Assembly (NCBI GenBank): GCA_963931865.1
Contig: OZ007514.1
Location: 4,208,084 to 4,272,083 of the forward strand
DNA from: Axinella damicornis
Taxonomy: Eukaryota > Porifera > Demospongiae > Axinellida > Axinellidae
DNA length: 64,000 nucleotides
Direction: 5' to 3'
The notes under the pieces are model-generated. The model was not told the origin of the DNA, searched no databases, and was given only the letters and a program-made list of their open reading frames with translations. The position numbers and the translations under genes are program-made. Numbering within the stretch: position 1 is the stretch's first letter; each line of letters starts with the position of its first letter. Positions 37,199 to 48,800 of the stretch are shown piece by piece.

Positions 37199-37460
37199 GA
37201 ACCCCCCACACAACGTCGTCCGTACACCCAAGCATCTCACAATGTAGCAGCTAGACTCACAACGTGGTAGACTCTCAAACCTACTCGTGGAGCTCCTGAT
37301 GGCTGTGAATCACGCTCTCTTCTCGAATGGTGGTCGCTGAATGCATGATCGATACACCAGTTGCTGTCAAGTACAAAAGTGCATGCACTTTGTGTATCAC
37401 TTCCTGTTGGGCGTGGCTTTAATTATTGCATCCCTGTATAAGTGCACGTCCTCTATTAGG

Positions 37461-37847
37461 TAGCCTCGTTCCCAGGCCCCGCCCAGCTTTTCGTCGCTTG
37501 CAGTACGGAAAAGTGGGGAGAGCTTGGCAAGTTTCCTCACGTGAGCATTACGTAATCGACAAACGGCCATAATTTTCAGAACGAAAAAGCGAAGTTTTGC
37601 GTATTGTTCAACCAACTACACGTTCAACGCTTGGTGTGCATAACAGTCGCCCCCCGCTAGCAAAATACGTGTGGTAAGTTACCTCGTATATACCTTTGCT
37701 CTTCTTGCTGTTCTGAGCCCCAGTTCGCCCACGTTCAAATAAGTCCTTTCTACCCTTGACGTCACACACGTGAGGAAACATACCAGGCCCTCCGCGTTCG
37801 TTCTTTCATGCAACCGAAAGCGGCACGCAGGCCTGGGAACGAGGCTA
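37461..37847. mobile_element. 387-bp TAGCCTCG element with 10-bp duplication
   Basis: Ends tagcctcgttcccaggc and gcctgggaacgaggcta, with perfect direct repeats ctctattagg at 37451-37460 and 37848-37857. The interior shares subterminal strings with 3247-3864 (tcacgtgag, gacgtca), so it may be an internally deleted form of a larger parent element. Confidence 0.85.
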
Positions 37848-37900
37848 CTCTATTAGGCACACCACTTACACTCATAAGCACATGCACCTACCAGTATTAA

Positions 37901-38529
37901 GGTTACGATGTACAAGTTGGAGGCAGCTGCCAGGTTGTTTACATAAAACAATGAGATAACATTATTCATAGCAGAAGCGGTACATGTAAATGTGTTACAA
38001 ATTCAATTCACCACAGACTGATGATATGAGGCCTTATACTTTGCGTCAAATTTTACGAAGGGAAATTTTTTCTCACGTGTTTTGACTTGTTGCACGGGTA
38101 GCCTGGTGTATTTTTGCAGGGCGGCATGAAAAGAAATCATGAAATTTGGGCACGAAACGAAGATTATACATGCCTAGAGCACGCACACTCTTCTTGGATG
38201 ATCCGGTAAGTTTTTGTGCACATAGCTAAAAATATACACAGATCACCGAATATCTCTTCATCACGACCTAGCAAATACTGCATAGTAGTGCCAGAGAATT
38301 TTGGATGGTTGGGCTCCAGTCTGCCTCTCAGTAATTTGACGCAAAAGTGCTTGAGCAGTGAGTCTAATTGCCTAGGTCCAAATACCCAGGGGCATTTTAC
38401 ATTCCTGTTCCAGGAGTTTCTTGTAGTGTTGGAATGCAACCTGTTTCAGACTAATATCTGTTATAGTTCCTGAGATATAAAGCATCAAAGTTACCAGCAA
38501 AAAATTTAATCGAATAGTACATCGTAACC
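37901..38529. mobile_element. TTAA-flanked element with GGTTACGATGTAC ends
   Basis: The left end ggttacgatgtac and right end gtacatcgtaacc are inverted repeats, with TTAA at 37897-37900 and 38530-38533. A minus frame (38164-38439) reads protein-like sequence including WVFGPRQLDSLLKHFCVKLL, which might be a transposase or captured fragment. Confidence 0.75.
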
Positions 38530-38533
38530 TTAA

Positions 38534-39106
38534 GGTTACGGGATCCCTGCACGCGGATACGCGCGCCGTATACTTAATTAAGCGCTATTTCATAGTTTTT
38601 TTTGTCGCCAAAAATAAAGCCGTGTGATCCGACCTGGACTTGGAAGACCGTATTGAAATAGGCACAAACTGTATAGAAAGGGCCGGACGAAGCGTTTTTG
38701 TAAATACTGATGACCGTTCCGAAGTTATACGACGCTGTATTCCAAAGAGGGGAGTCAAGATGGCGGTTATTCGCACTCAAGAGTCGTTCTTTCGAGGACT
38801 GCTCAACCTAGCCACAAAACGCTTACGTCCCGCCCTAGAGCTTCCTATGGCGTGTCTCCCAGCAGTAGAATCGATTTGCTGGCGGTCTTCGCACTGGAGA
38901 TTTTTGGCGAATAGTTTGCTGGAACCGATTTAACCAGCGTACAACGGCTACAGTGTGAGCTACTGTAATGATGATTAGTCTGCATGTTGTCTACCATCCC
39001 TGCTTTGTGTCTAGAAAGTTTGATTTCACTAGCATACTTTCTGTGCGAGAAAAATGGGCTTGAACAAATTGTCTGGCCACGCCCACCGCGCGGGGATCCC
39101 GTAACC
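38534..39106. mobile_element. TTAA-flanked GGTTACGGG element, copy 2
   Basis: A 573-bp copy of the 4678-5240 element in opposite orientation. It shares TTAA 38530-38533 with the preceding element and TTAA 39107-39110 with the next one. Confidence 0.85.
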
Positions 39107-39110
39107 TTAA

Positions 39111-39713
39111 CCCTTTAAGCCCCATTGACGTCTATAGGCGTCATTTAGACCCTATGCACTTGTAGGGCTTCTCGCCAGTCCAAAAAGAGACCAAAAAGTC
39201 TTCAGAGGGCCTAGGGACGACTTTAAGGCACGAACTCAAAAATTTGGTCAGATTTCGGCGCGCCTCCCCCACTAAACGTACAAGCGGGGGGGTTTCGAAG
39301 GGGGGGGCGGCAGCCCCCCCTTTGGCCTGTCGAGGGCGTTTTTTGATTTTAATGAGATTCATTGATCCGAGAATTTTTGATTCTAATGATATTCATAGAC
39401 CCCACCCAGGGCCTCAAGAAAACCTGCAAATTGGTGGTGTAAGGTGTGCCATCAGTCAGATCTGGCCCAAGTTTAGGGAAATGCTGGGCGAAAATCCGGC
39501 TGACATCCACCTTTGACCTCCGATTGCTGGCCTTGTGGGGGGTCATGAATATCATTAACGGTATTGCCAGAGGGGTCTCTCCATGTGTGCGGGCCCCACC
39601 AAGTTTGGCCGCTGAGGAGCGAATGCTGTGGGAGAGGAGTACCTACGAAAGTGGTGTGCGCTGAATGCATGAAAATGTGTTGTCTTGGTGGGAAGAATTC
39701 GGTGGTTAAAGGG
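39111..39713. mobile_element. TTAA-flanked CCCTTTAA element
   Basis: A 603-bp element with ends ccctttaagcccc and gtggttaaaggg, between TTAA 39107-39110 and 39714-39717. A truncated relative is at 31065-31265, and a short related string (gagattcattga, catagaccccacc, gggcctcaagaaaac) is at 1020-1100. No transposase is seen. Confidence 0.8.
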
Positions 39714-39881
39714 TTAACCGGAGTCTATCGTAACCACTACGTTTAAGAGACAAGCAAAGGAGGTGATATGGTGCAATTACGCTGACACAATCTCTATCTG
39801 TCTCATCCATTCACTATCCCTCTTCCCTTCTCTCTCTCTCTCTTTACTGTTCTCCATCTCTCGTCTCTCTTCCATTCTCTC

Positions 39882-42800
39882 TCACACATACAGCAACTTA
39901 CAGCTAAATGCTGATTCTACCAGCCTGCTTTCCACCTGATCTTTGCCGTGAAAGCATCCTACAGGACGCAAGATGCTTCGTGGAGGCAAACTGCTGGTTT
40001 CATCGGCTTGATCAGGATGGTTGGTAAGACCAATGTGTTGAAGGTTTGGCAACGGGTTGCATCTGGAAGAGGAAGTAGCTGGTGGCCCGATCAACTCCTC
40101 AGGTGTACAGGATGTATAAGGCGTCATTAACTCCAGGACAGACGTTTTTGGGGCGCTCGTTCTTGGAAGTGGTGTAGGCCTCTTGGATGAACTAGTTTCA
40201 CTCGTTGATTGTGGCATTCTGGGACTGGAGATAGGCCGAGGGGACCTCTCTTGCACACTTTCAAGTGTCAGTTGCTGTTGTCTCTCCAGTCTTCTGGGCA
40301 GCAAGACAAGCTGTTTATCTGGGTTGGGAAGGTTCACATAATCAGTGAGGTCATCGGACGAAAACATGTGGGGTTTGCTGTTTGTAGGAACGGAAGGGTG
40401 TTGGCTTGGCAGTGGTGACTCGCAGTTCACGTAGCTGTCATCTACTGCACAACTCATTTGAATGTAGTCATGTGATTTATCTAGGTTCACATAATCATCG
40501 AGCGAAAACCTGTTGGGTTTTGTCTTTGTAGAGACAGGAGGAGGTTGGATTGCAATTGGCCCTTGTGACCCACCAGTACTGAATTGGGAGTCAGTTGAGC
40601 CAATAGTCTCCCAGTTCTCGTAGCTGTCATCCACTGCAGAAATCATGGGAAGTGATTTATCTGGGACAGGGAGGTTCTCATAAACAGTAGGGTCGTCCAA
40701 CGAAAATCTGCTGGGATTGCTCTTCATAGGGACAGTAGGAGGTTGGTTTGGCAGTGGTGACTCAATAGCACTGTACCAACTACCAATGGAGTCAATAGTC
40801 CCCCAGTTTACATAAGAGTCGTCTTCTGTGGAACTCACGGGAAGGTAGTCGAGCACTTTATCTGGGACAGGAGCGGGTTGAGGAAATGGTGGCGGCACTT
40901 TCATTTGTTCCGGAGGAGGCAGAACAGGTGGAGAGCAGTGCAGTGGTTCTGCAGAGACTGCATCTTCTGGGGCAGTGTAGGAGGGTGGCTGGTATCGTAA
41001 TGGTTGATCAGGAAGGGAATGATCAAGTGCAATGGTGTTCCTTGGTGCTTCTGAGGATTTCGCTATGAAAGGTTCCTCCTCCTCCTTTGGCTGTTCCACA
41101 TGCAAACAATTCTCTTCCATATTTCTCTTTAGTATGGGGAATCTAGTGCCAACAGAGTCGATAGTCTCCCAGTTTACATAAGAGTCGTCTTCTGTGGAAC
41201 TCATGGGAAGGTAGTGGAGCGCTTTATCTGGGACAGGAGATGGAAGAGCGGGTTGAGGAAATGGTGGCGGCACTTTCATTTGTTCTGGAGGAGGCAGAAC
41301 AGGTGGAGAGCAGTGCAGTGGTTCTGCCGAGACTGCATCTTCTGGAGGAGGAGGGGCAGGGTAGGAGGGTGGCTGGTATCGTAATGGTTGATCAGGAAGG
41401 GAATGATCAAGTGCAAGGGTGTTCCTTGGTGCTTTTGAGGATTTCGTTTTTATGAAAGGTTCCTCCTCCTCCTTTGGCTGTTCCACATGCAAACAATTCT
41501 CTTCCATATTTCTCTTTAGTATGGAGAATCTAGTGACACACACTTCCGTCCCTGATATGTTACCATTAGCACATGACATTAGGCTTTGCTTAGGTACCTG
41601 GTAGGTGGGTGGTGGACTTGTGATGGGTGAGGGTTGTAGTAGTGAGGGTGGACGTTGGGACAGTTGGGGGAACTGGGCATTGTGAACGTTTTCCCCTTGC
41701 AATCTGCTTGGAGATGCACGTTTCATGGGCCTCTTCTCCGGTGAGCCATCTTTTGTTGATTTCTGACGGACTGGGGGCTTAGGGGCTGGCCTCACTGGTT
41801 TTCTGGTTCCAGGTTTGGAGGTTTTCAGGGATTGCTTCTGCTTGCTATTTTGAGTCGCAGTGGGAGAGGAATTTTTCAGTGATGTCTCTGCTACGGATGG
41901 TTCTAACTCTTCCCCCTCTCTGCTTAGCACTTTCTTAGGATGTTCAGCACGTCTCTTGATGTCACTACTGCAGGGGGCCATTTCATCTTTGCCAGCGCTG
42001 TCACTTCTGAAACCAACAGGCACCGCTGAAAGAGGAGCAGATTTGTGATGAGTTGTGAAAGTAGAGAGGTTGACACACTGTGCCAACAGTGGTTCAAAAT
42101 CCATAAGTTCATAATTGTGGTCAAGTTCATTGTCTTCGAAATCAACAGCGAATGGCTCAGCTGGGAGTGGACGCTCTTTCATGTTTGCTGAATCTGAGGG
42201 CTTGAGCGCGGTAGTTGTCATGGTACTACACGGTCTTCCTTCATATTGGTAGAACCACTTACACTTCTGACCCAACTTTTTGATGTCGGCCTTCATTCTT
42301 GCAACTTGAGGACATATTGAACTGCTACTATCCTCCGGAGGTGTCTGTAACATATCTGATGATTGCTGCAGAACAGCTGGTTGAGGGTCTTCGGCTGAGG
42401 AGTAACTAGAAGGGAGGTAATCTGTTTGCTTATTGGACACGGGTAAACTTCGATTGATGGATTGCATTCGCTTTAGAGGAAGGGGAGGAAGAGAGGGGTC
42501 CATTTGTGTTTGGGGAAGGGAGGGTGGTAACACCATTTGATTTGGAGGTGGAGAAGGCATTGTTTGTTCTGGGAGAGGCAGAACATGGGAAGGATGGGAG
42601 GAGGGCAGTGATCCTTTTGGAGGAGGGGGAGCAGGGTAGGAGGGTGCCTGGTGTCTTGAATGACGGGGAGGACGGGGAATGTCCGGTGAGAGGGGGGTCC
42701 CAGTTATTGGAGATTCTGCTATGAAAGCCTCCCCTTTCTTCTTCTGCTGTTCCTCCAAACGTTTCTGTTCTATCCTTCTCTTTATCGTGGGGAGTCTAGG

Positions 42801-45800
42801 CATGTACATTTCCTTCTCTGAAATGCTACCATTGACATGTGTCACTGGGTTCTGCTTAGGAGCCTGTTGAGCGATTGGTGGACCTGTGATCGGAGAGGGT
42901 TGCAGTGGTGAGGGTGGAAGTTGGAACAGTTGGGAGAGTTGGGGCTTGTTAATCTGTTCCCCATGTAGTTTGATTGGAGATGCTGGTGTCACACGCCTCT
43001 CCTTGAGTGAGTCATTCTGTGCTGATTTGGGAGAGCCTGGGAGCTTGGGAGCTTGTCTCACTGGCTTTCTGGTTCCAGGTAGAGGGGACTGCTTCTGCTT
43101 GCCATCTATTCTCCGGGGGAGAGAGGACTTGTTCGGCGGCAACTCTGCTACAGATGGTTCTAACACTTCTTCCTCTTCACTTAGCAGTTTCGTAAGATGT
43201 TCAGCGCATCTCTTGGTTTCACTGCTGCCTGGGGGCATTCCTTCTTTGCCAACACCGTCACTGTCCTGCTTCACAAGCTGTGGAAAAGAAGGTTTGAAAC
43301 TCGTGTCGAAACGACCCTGAAGAAGTGCCTCTTTAGTGAGGGAGGCCACTGAGGGAGAGGATATGTTCAGTGATGCATCTGCTACAGTTGGGTTTAAATC
43401 TTCTCCCTTTCCGCTTAGCAGCTTCTTAAGATGTTCAGCACGTCTCTTGATGTCATTACTACCAGGGGGTGTTATGTGCTTCTCCTCTTTGCCAGTGGTA
43501 TCACTATCCTTCTTTATAAGCTGAGCAGAAGAAGGTTTGAAACTTGAGTGGACCTGACTGTGCTTCCCAAGGGAATTCACTGGCGGAGACTCAGGGGACT
43601 TGTTCAGATGTGCAGCTGCTACGGCTGGTTCCAACCCTGCTTCTTCTCCAATTAGCAATTTCTTAAGATGTTCAGCATCATGTCTCCTGATGTCACTATT
43701 ACCAGGGAGTGTTATCCGTTTCTCCTCTTTGCCAACATTGTCACTTTTCTGCATCACGGACTCCAAAGACGAACAGATGGGACTCAGCATCATAGGGGAA
43801 GAACGGGGTGCCTCTGTAGTGAGGGAAAGGACTGCACCACTGCTTCCCTCTTCCTTGTCCATGTCCCCCATGTCCTGTCTGATACCAACCTGCACCTCTG
43901 GTTCATCGGCTGACAGCACAGTGGACTCTGGTCCAACTTGGGGCGGCTTACTTCCTGGCGTTGGTGATGTGTAGTCTTGAAGAATGCCACTTGGCTCTTG
44001 TATCTCTGACCCGACCTGTCCCCCTCCATAGTTGGCAGTGGGGCCTGGCTTCTCAGTGGGTGGCCTCGGGAGGGGGTAGTTGACGTAAGTGTTAATATCA
44101 TCGTAGTCATCACTGTGAGAAAGATGAAGAAAACACAGATGGATCTAGAATACCTGACCTCCACTCCTGCTTGCAGTTGGAAAAGCAGGGCTTGCCTGGT
44201 ATAGCTACATTTTATATTCTCATGTGAGCATTGGGAAATTTACAGCAGTCAAACCTCAACAAAAAGCTGTCATTTTAACGTGCAGCAGTTTTCTGTTTAC
44301 AGTACAACAGAGTCATGCACACTTGCACAGGAGAAACCACCTGAAGATACGGATTAGATGGGCACCATAACCATCAGAGCTTCTCTGTATCCACACCGTC
44401 CGCACGCCAGTCAAGTCTGTGGTGGGACCATTTGAAGTTTCGTATTCGCTTTTTCAGCAATTCTCCTGCGTAGAGGAGGCCCGGCCCGTAGGTGTGGACT
44501 ACGCAGGAAATAACGTAATACTCAGAAGACAAAGTGGTCCCACGACAGACTCAAACAGCGTGTGGACGGTGCAACCATGGAGCAACTTTGACGACGATGG
44601 TGCCCGTCCAGTCCCGTATCTACTGCTAGTTTCTCCTGTGTTGCAACCTGTAACCATGGTCTGTGAGCTATAATACCCTGGGGAGAACTAAACAATAAAC
44701 TGGAGTTCGTAAATGTCACTCAAACAAACAAAACAATTTCACTGTTACTTGGATACCAGTGCTCTCGCCAAGTCTCAATAGGACGTTAGCATTCATTCCA
44801 ATTGTCTGTTATGGCTGAATCTAGTACATATTGCACGACATACAAACCAGTGGAAGCCCAATGCAAGCATAGTACCCTTAAAAAAAACCTTCCACTTCCG
44901 CTTAATAGCATCTATGGTGCATGTCTTTGAATATGACCATTACTGTGCCGCATTCCACTGAAAATGAATTAAGTTACAATGTGTCAATTGTACTTATCCG
45001 ACCGATATCTGGTAACGTACCTGTCAGGGTTGCTGGGATCGGCAAGGACTTGGTTGACCTCCTTGACAGGACGGGAGACACCGGCCACCTGTCTTCTCTC
45101 CACTGACAGGGATCGGGCCTCTGCTTCTGATGGCGCCGGCACCTGTGGGTGATCCTCAAAGTAGGATCTAATCCACCTGCGGTAGATAAAGAATGGCTCT
45201 CTCTGATCACAATGCTCGATATATTATGTGAGCCAGTGAAAACAATGTCATTGAGGTCATAGGTCAAATTGCGGTCAAAAATATGTCACTTTCTGGCAGT
45301 TTCTAAGAAAGCATGGCAGACTTCTCTATTTGCGCTGAATGAGTACAGCTGCATGGGAATGAGATTGAGAGGGGATCACAGGTGCTATTCCTGAGTCCAC
45401 TTCAAGCAGCTTATGAATTAAGATCCGTGAACTTCAAACTTTGAATTAAAGTTCCCTTCTGATGCAAGCTATGTAATATTCTGTAGACATATATGCATAG
45501 TTCACAAACCAAGCCACTAGTGGCTGGTCCATTGTCTATAAGCTATTTAGACAATGGACCACCTCCATATATTATGCCACCTCCATACTATCATGAAAGA
45601 TTTGGACTGGGGGCCAAAATGGCCTCCCCTGGGCCGAATATTCATGCAAAGAATGTTCCTGACCAGTGGTGATGCATCGATCTTCAGAAGGGGGCCACAT
45701 AATTAGAACCTAATATTAACCCCACATAATTATAAATTAATATTATGATGGAAAACACGTCATAGGCTGGTAAAGAGCTAATATGTGGAATGCACAGGAG

Positions 45801-48800
45801 AAACCACCTGAAGATACGGACTAGATGGGCACCGTAACCATCAGAGCTTCTCCATATCCACACCGTCCGCACGCCAGTCGAGTCCGTGGTGGGACCATTT
45901 GAAGTTTCGTATTCGGCTTTTTCAGCAATTCTCCTGCGTAGAGGAGTGCCTACAGGTGTGGTCTATGCAGGAAATAACGTAATACTCAGAACTTGACGAG
46001 GTCCCATGACGGACTCGAACAGCGTGTGGACGGTGCAATCACGGAGCAACTTTGACAACGATGGTGCCCGTCCAGTCCCGTATCTACTGCTAGTTTCCCC
46101 TGTGATGGACTATTATGAAGGTCAAAATGATCTACTCCAAAAACGAAAACGTCCCATGATGTATGTGGAAGCTGATACACATGCTGGCTGGCTGTTTGTG
46201 CAACAATGAGCCATGGTTGCTTGCTGTTGTTCGTGCTCAGGACGAACGTTTTCACAACGTTTAGGGTCCCAAAATTATATTCAAAGCAATTTAACTATCA
46301 ATCACAACCAATGTCATACTGAACATTGGCTACCATGCCAGCTGCATGCCTGGGAACCAGCCTGGATTGGTTGAAGGTAAACCCTGTTAACATCGAATGC
46401 AGGTTTGTATGTATCAGTTATTACCTTATCTTGAGTGCAACATGCTAGATATTGCATGAGAGATAAGGTAATAACTAATTTGTTGCATGGCAATAACTAA
46501 TTTGTTACATGGCAATGAGTGACGTCACATAGCTACAGTAGTAATTTCCATAGCAACGTTTACGTCATATTGATTAGCAATCTTTCGAAAAGGCGCTTGT
46601 ACTTTGTGCAAAGGCATGGCTCAGTTTCATGACCCCTCCACGGAAGAAGTGATTTCAAGGGCATTCTAGATCGTTTAGATAGAATGGTGGAAGAAAGTGA
46701 AGAAACTTTTGACTGATTATCTATCCCTGAGGAGGAAAGGATAGTTGATGAAGAAATTTTCGATTGGCTTGTTGACAACAAGAGTTTGTGGAGGCCATGG
46801 AACAAGTGGACGATGATGAGAAGGAGAATTTCCAACCTGACTCCAAGCGCATGAAGCGCTACAGTTCCCCCCCTCGTCCTAGTGCAGACAAAGGGCGTTT
46901 CGTTGATCTGACCACCAGTCCAGAGTTGGCTAAATCCTCGAAAGGCTTTATTCCTGCTAACACTCGTGCCAACACCCAGTGGAGCCTCAAAACCTTCCAA
47001 GCGTGGGTAGATTGGAGGAACAGAGCTAAACCAGCGGATCTTGTCCCTGATGACATACTTACCTGTGGCAATGCAGACCAACTAAACAAGTGGCTCTCCT
47101 TGTTTGTGATTGAAGCACGCAAAATTGATGGAACAAGGTACCCCACAAGTACTCTGAACCTGCTTTTGAGTGGTCTAAAGCGTCACATGCTCACAGTCAA
47201 CCCAGAAACGCCCAACTTCCTCGATGAGAAAGATGTGCGCTTTGTTGGTTTGCGAGGCACCAGAGACACTGTCTCTCGACAGCTACGAGAACAGGGTGTT
47301 GGTGCGAAGGTCAAGCATGCTGCTGTGATATCGTATGAGGAGGAGTCGGCATTGTGGGATCGTGGTGTTCTAGGTGTGCACAGTCCAAAAGCACTGTTGA
47401 ACGCAGTGTTTTACATGAATGGCAAGGTACTGTGCCTCAGAGGTGGCCAAGAACACAAGAATTTGAAGCTATCCCAGTTATCTTTTGGCTCCGATCATGG
47501 TGGAGACTACGTAGTTTATACAGAAAACGGGTCAAAGAATCGCTCTGGTTCGTACAAAGAGAAGCCTGAACAAAACAAGGTTGTGAAGCACTACTCGAAT
47601 TCTGAGCTGGGTGAGAAGTGTTATGTGTCTCTTCTGAACCTGTATTTAAGAAAGATTCCCCCAAAGGTTTTCAATGACCCAGAGTCCATGTTTTACTGGA
47701 AGCCAAAGGATAGAGTCCCATTGAGTGACAGTGCACCATGGTTTACTCTGCAAGTCATGGGTCGAAACACACTTGCTTCAATGGTGAAGAAGATGTTCCA
47801 GGAAATTGGCGTTGAGGGGAAATCAAACCACTCTCTAAGGGCAACAGGTGCAACGAGATTGTTCGAATCGAATGTGCCAGAAAAGCTGATACAAGAAAGG
47901 ACAGGACACAAATCAGTCGATGCCTTAAGGCTGTACGAACGTACGTCTGTTGATCAGCAAAAGTCAGTTTCTACGCTTCTATGTGCTCCAAAGAAAGACA
48001 CTTCTGCGCTGCTCTGTGCCCCGAAAAAGAGCGAGTTTCAGTGCCCAATGACCGCTCAACCCCTTGCTTTGACTTCTCACAACAATTCAGCTCTTTCTGC
48101 TACACAAACCATGTTCAAGGACTTCAACAATTGCACCTTCAACATCACTTTCAACCAGAAATGACAATCCATCACTCATTTCATCAACTTTTGGCAAAGT
48201 TTTGTGCCTCGGTATCATTGCTGTTACATTTTTGCATGCATGTATTCACTTACTTTTGTGAATTCAATTTACTATCAAAGCAATAAGTGATGAGTAACCA
48301 CAGTGCAATATATGATATATTGCACTGCAATATATCGGCATTCTGAAGCTTTGATGTCGTATGGCTTCATGCAACAATAAGGAAACAAAACTTGCTGTAT
48401 AAACATACAAACCCACCATTAATGCACATTCAGCACTTGTGCAAACTTCTTGCCCTTAGATAACTTGTTGCCCTTAGATAATGTTTTTGGGTGGGCTGTG
48501 GGTACTGCACTACATGTGAATGCACAGAGGAAGGGGGATACCACAACCCAGTCAATAGTGGATCCCAGTAGAGCACTTAGCTACCTGTGGTTGGGTAAGC
48601 ATTGTAATGACAATCACACCAGAGTTTCTGTAAACAGCACAGAGTGTAAGCGTACCCTCTGTGCTGTTTACAGAGTGTAAGCGTACCCTCTGTGCTGTTT
48701 ATAGAAACTCTGGTGTTGGTGTGTGAATGTCAATATGATGTTTATGCCTACCACAGTTTCTCAATAATAGGCAAATTTCTGTAAGCTACTGCAAAGTTTT

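Noticed and set aside
36870..37254. Frames of repeated RPEGLVTS (plus) and DVTRPSGRH (minus)
   Set aside because: The 27-bp unit is a multiple of three, so both strands stay open across the minisatellite. There is no evidence of translation.
46788..46796. Earlier GTG start for the recombinase
   Set aside because: An ATG lies nine bases downstream; GTG initiation is not expected in an animal gene.
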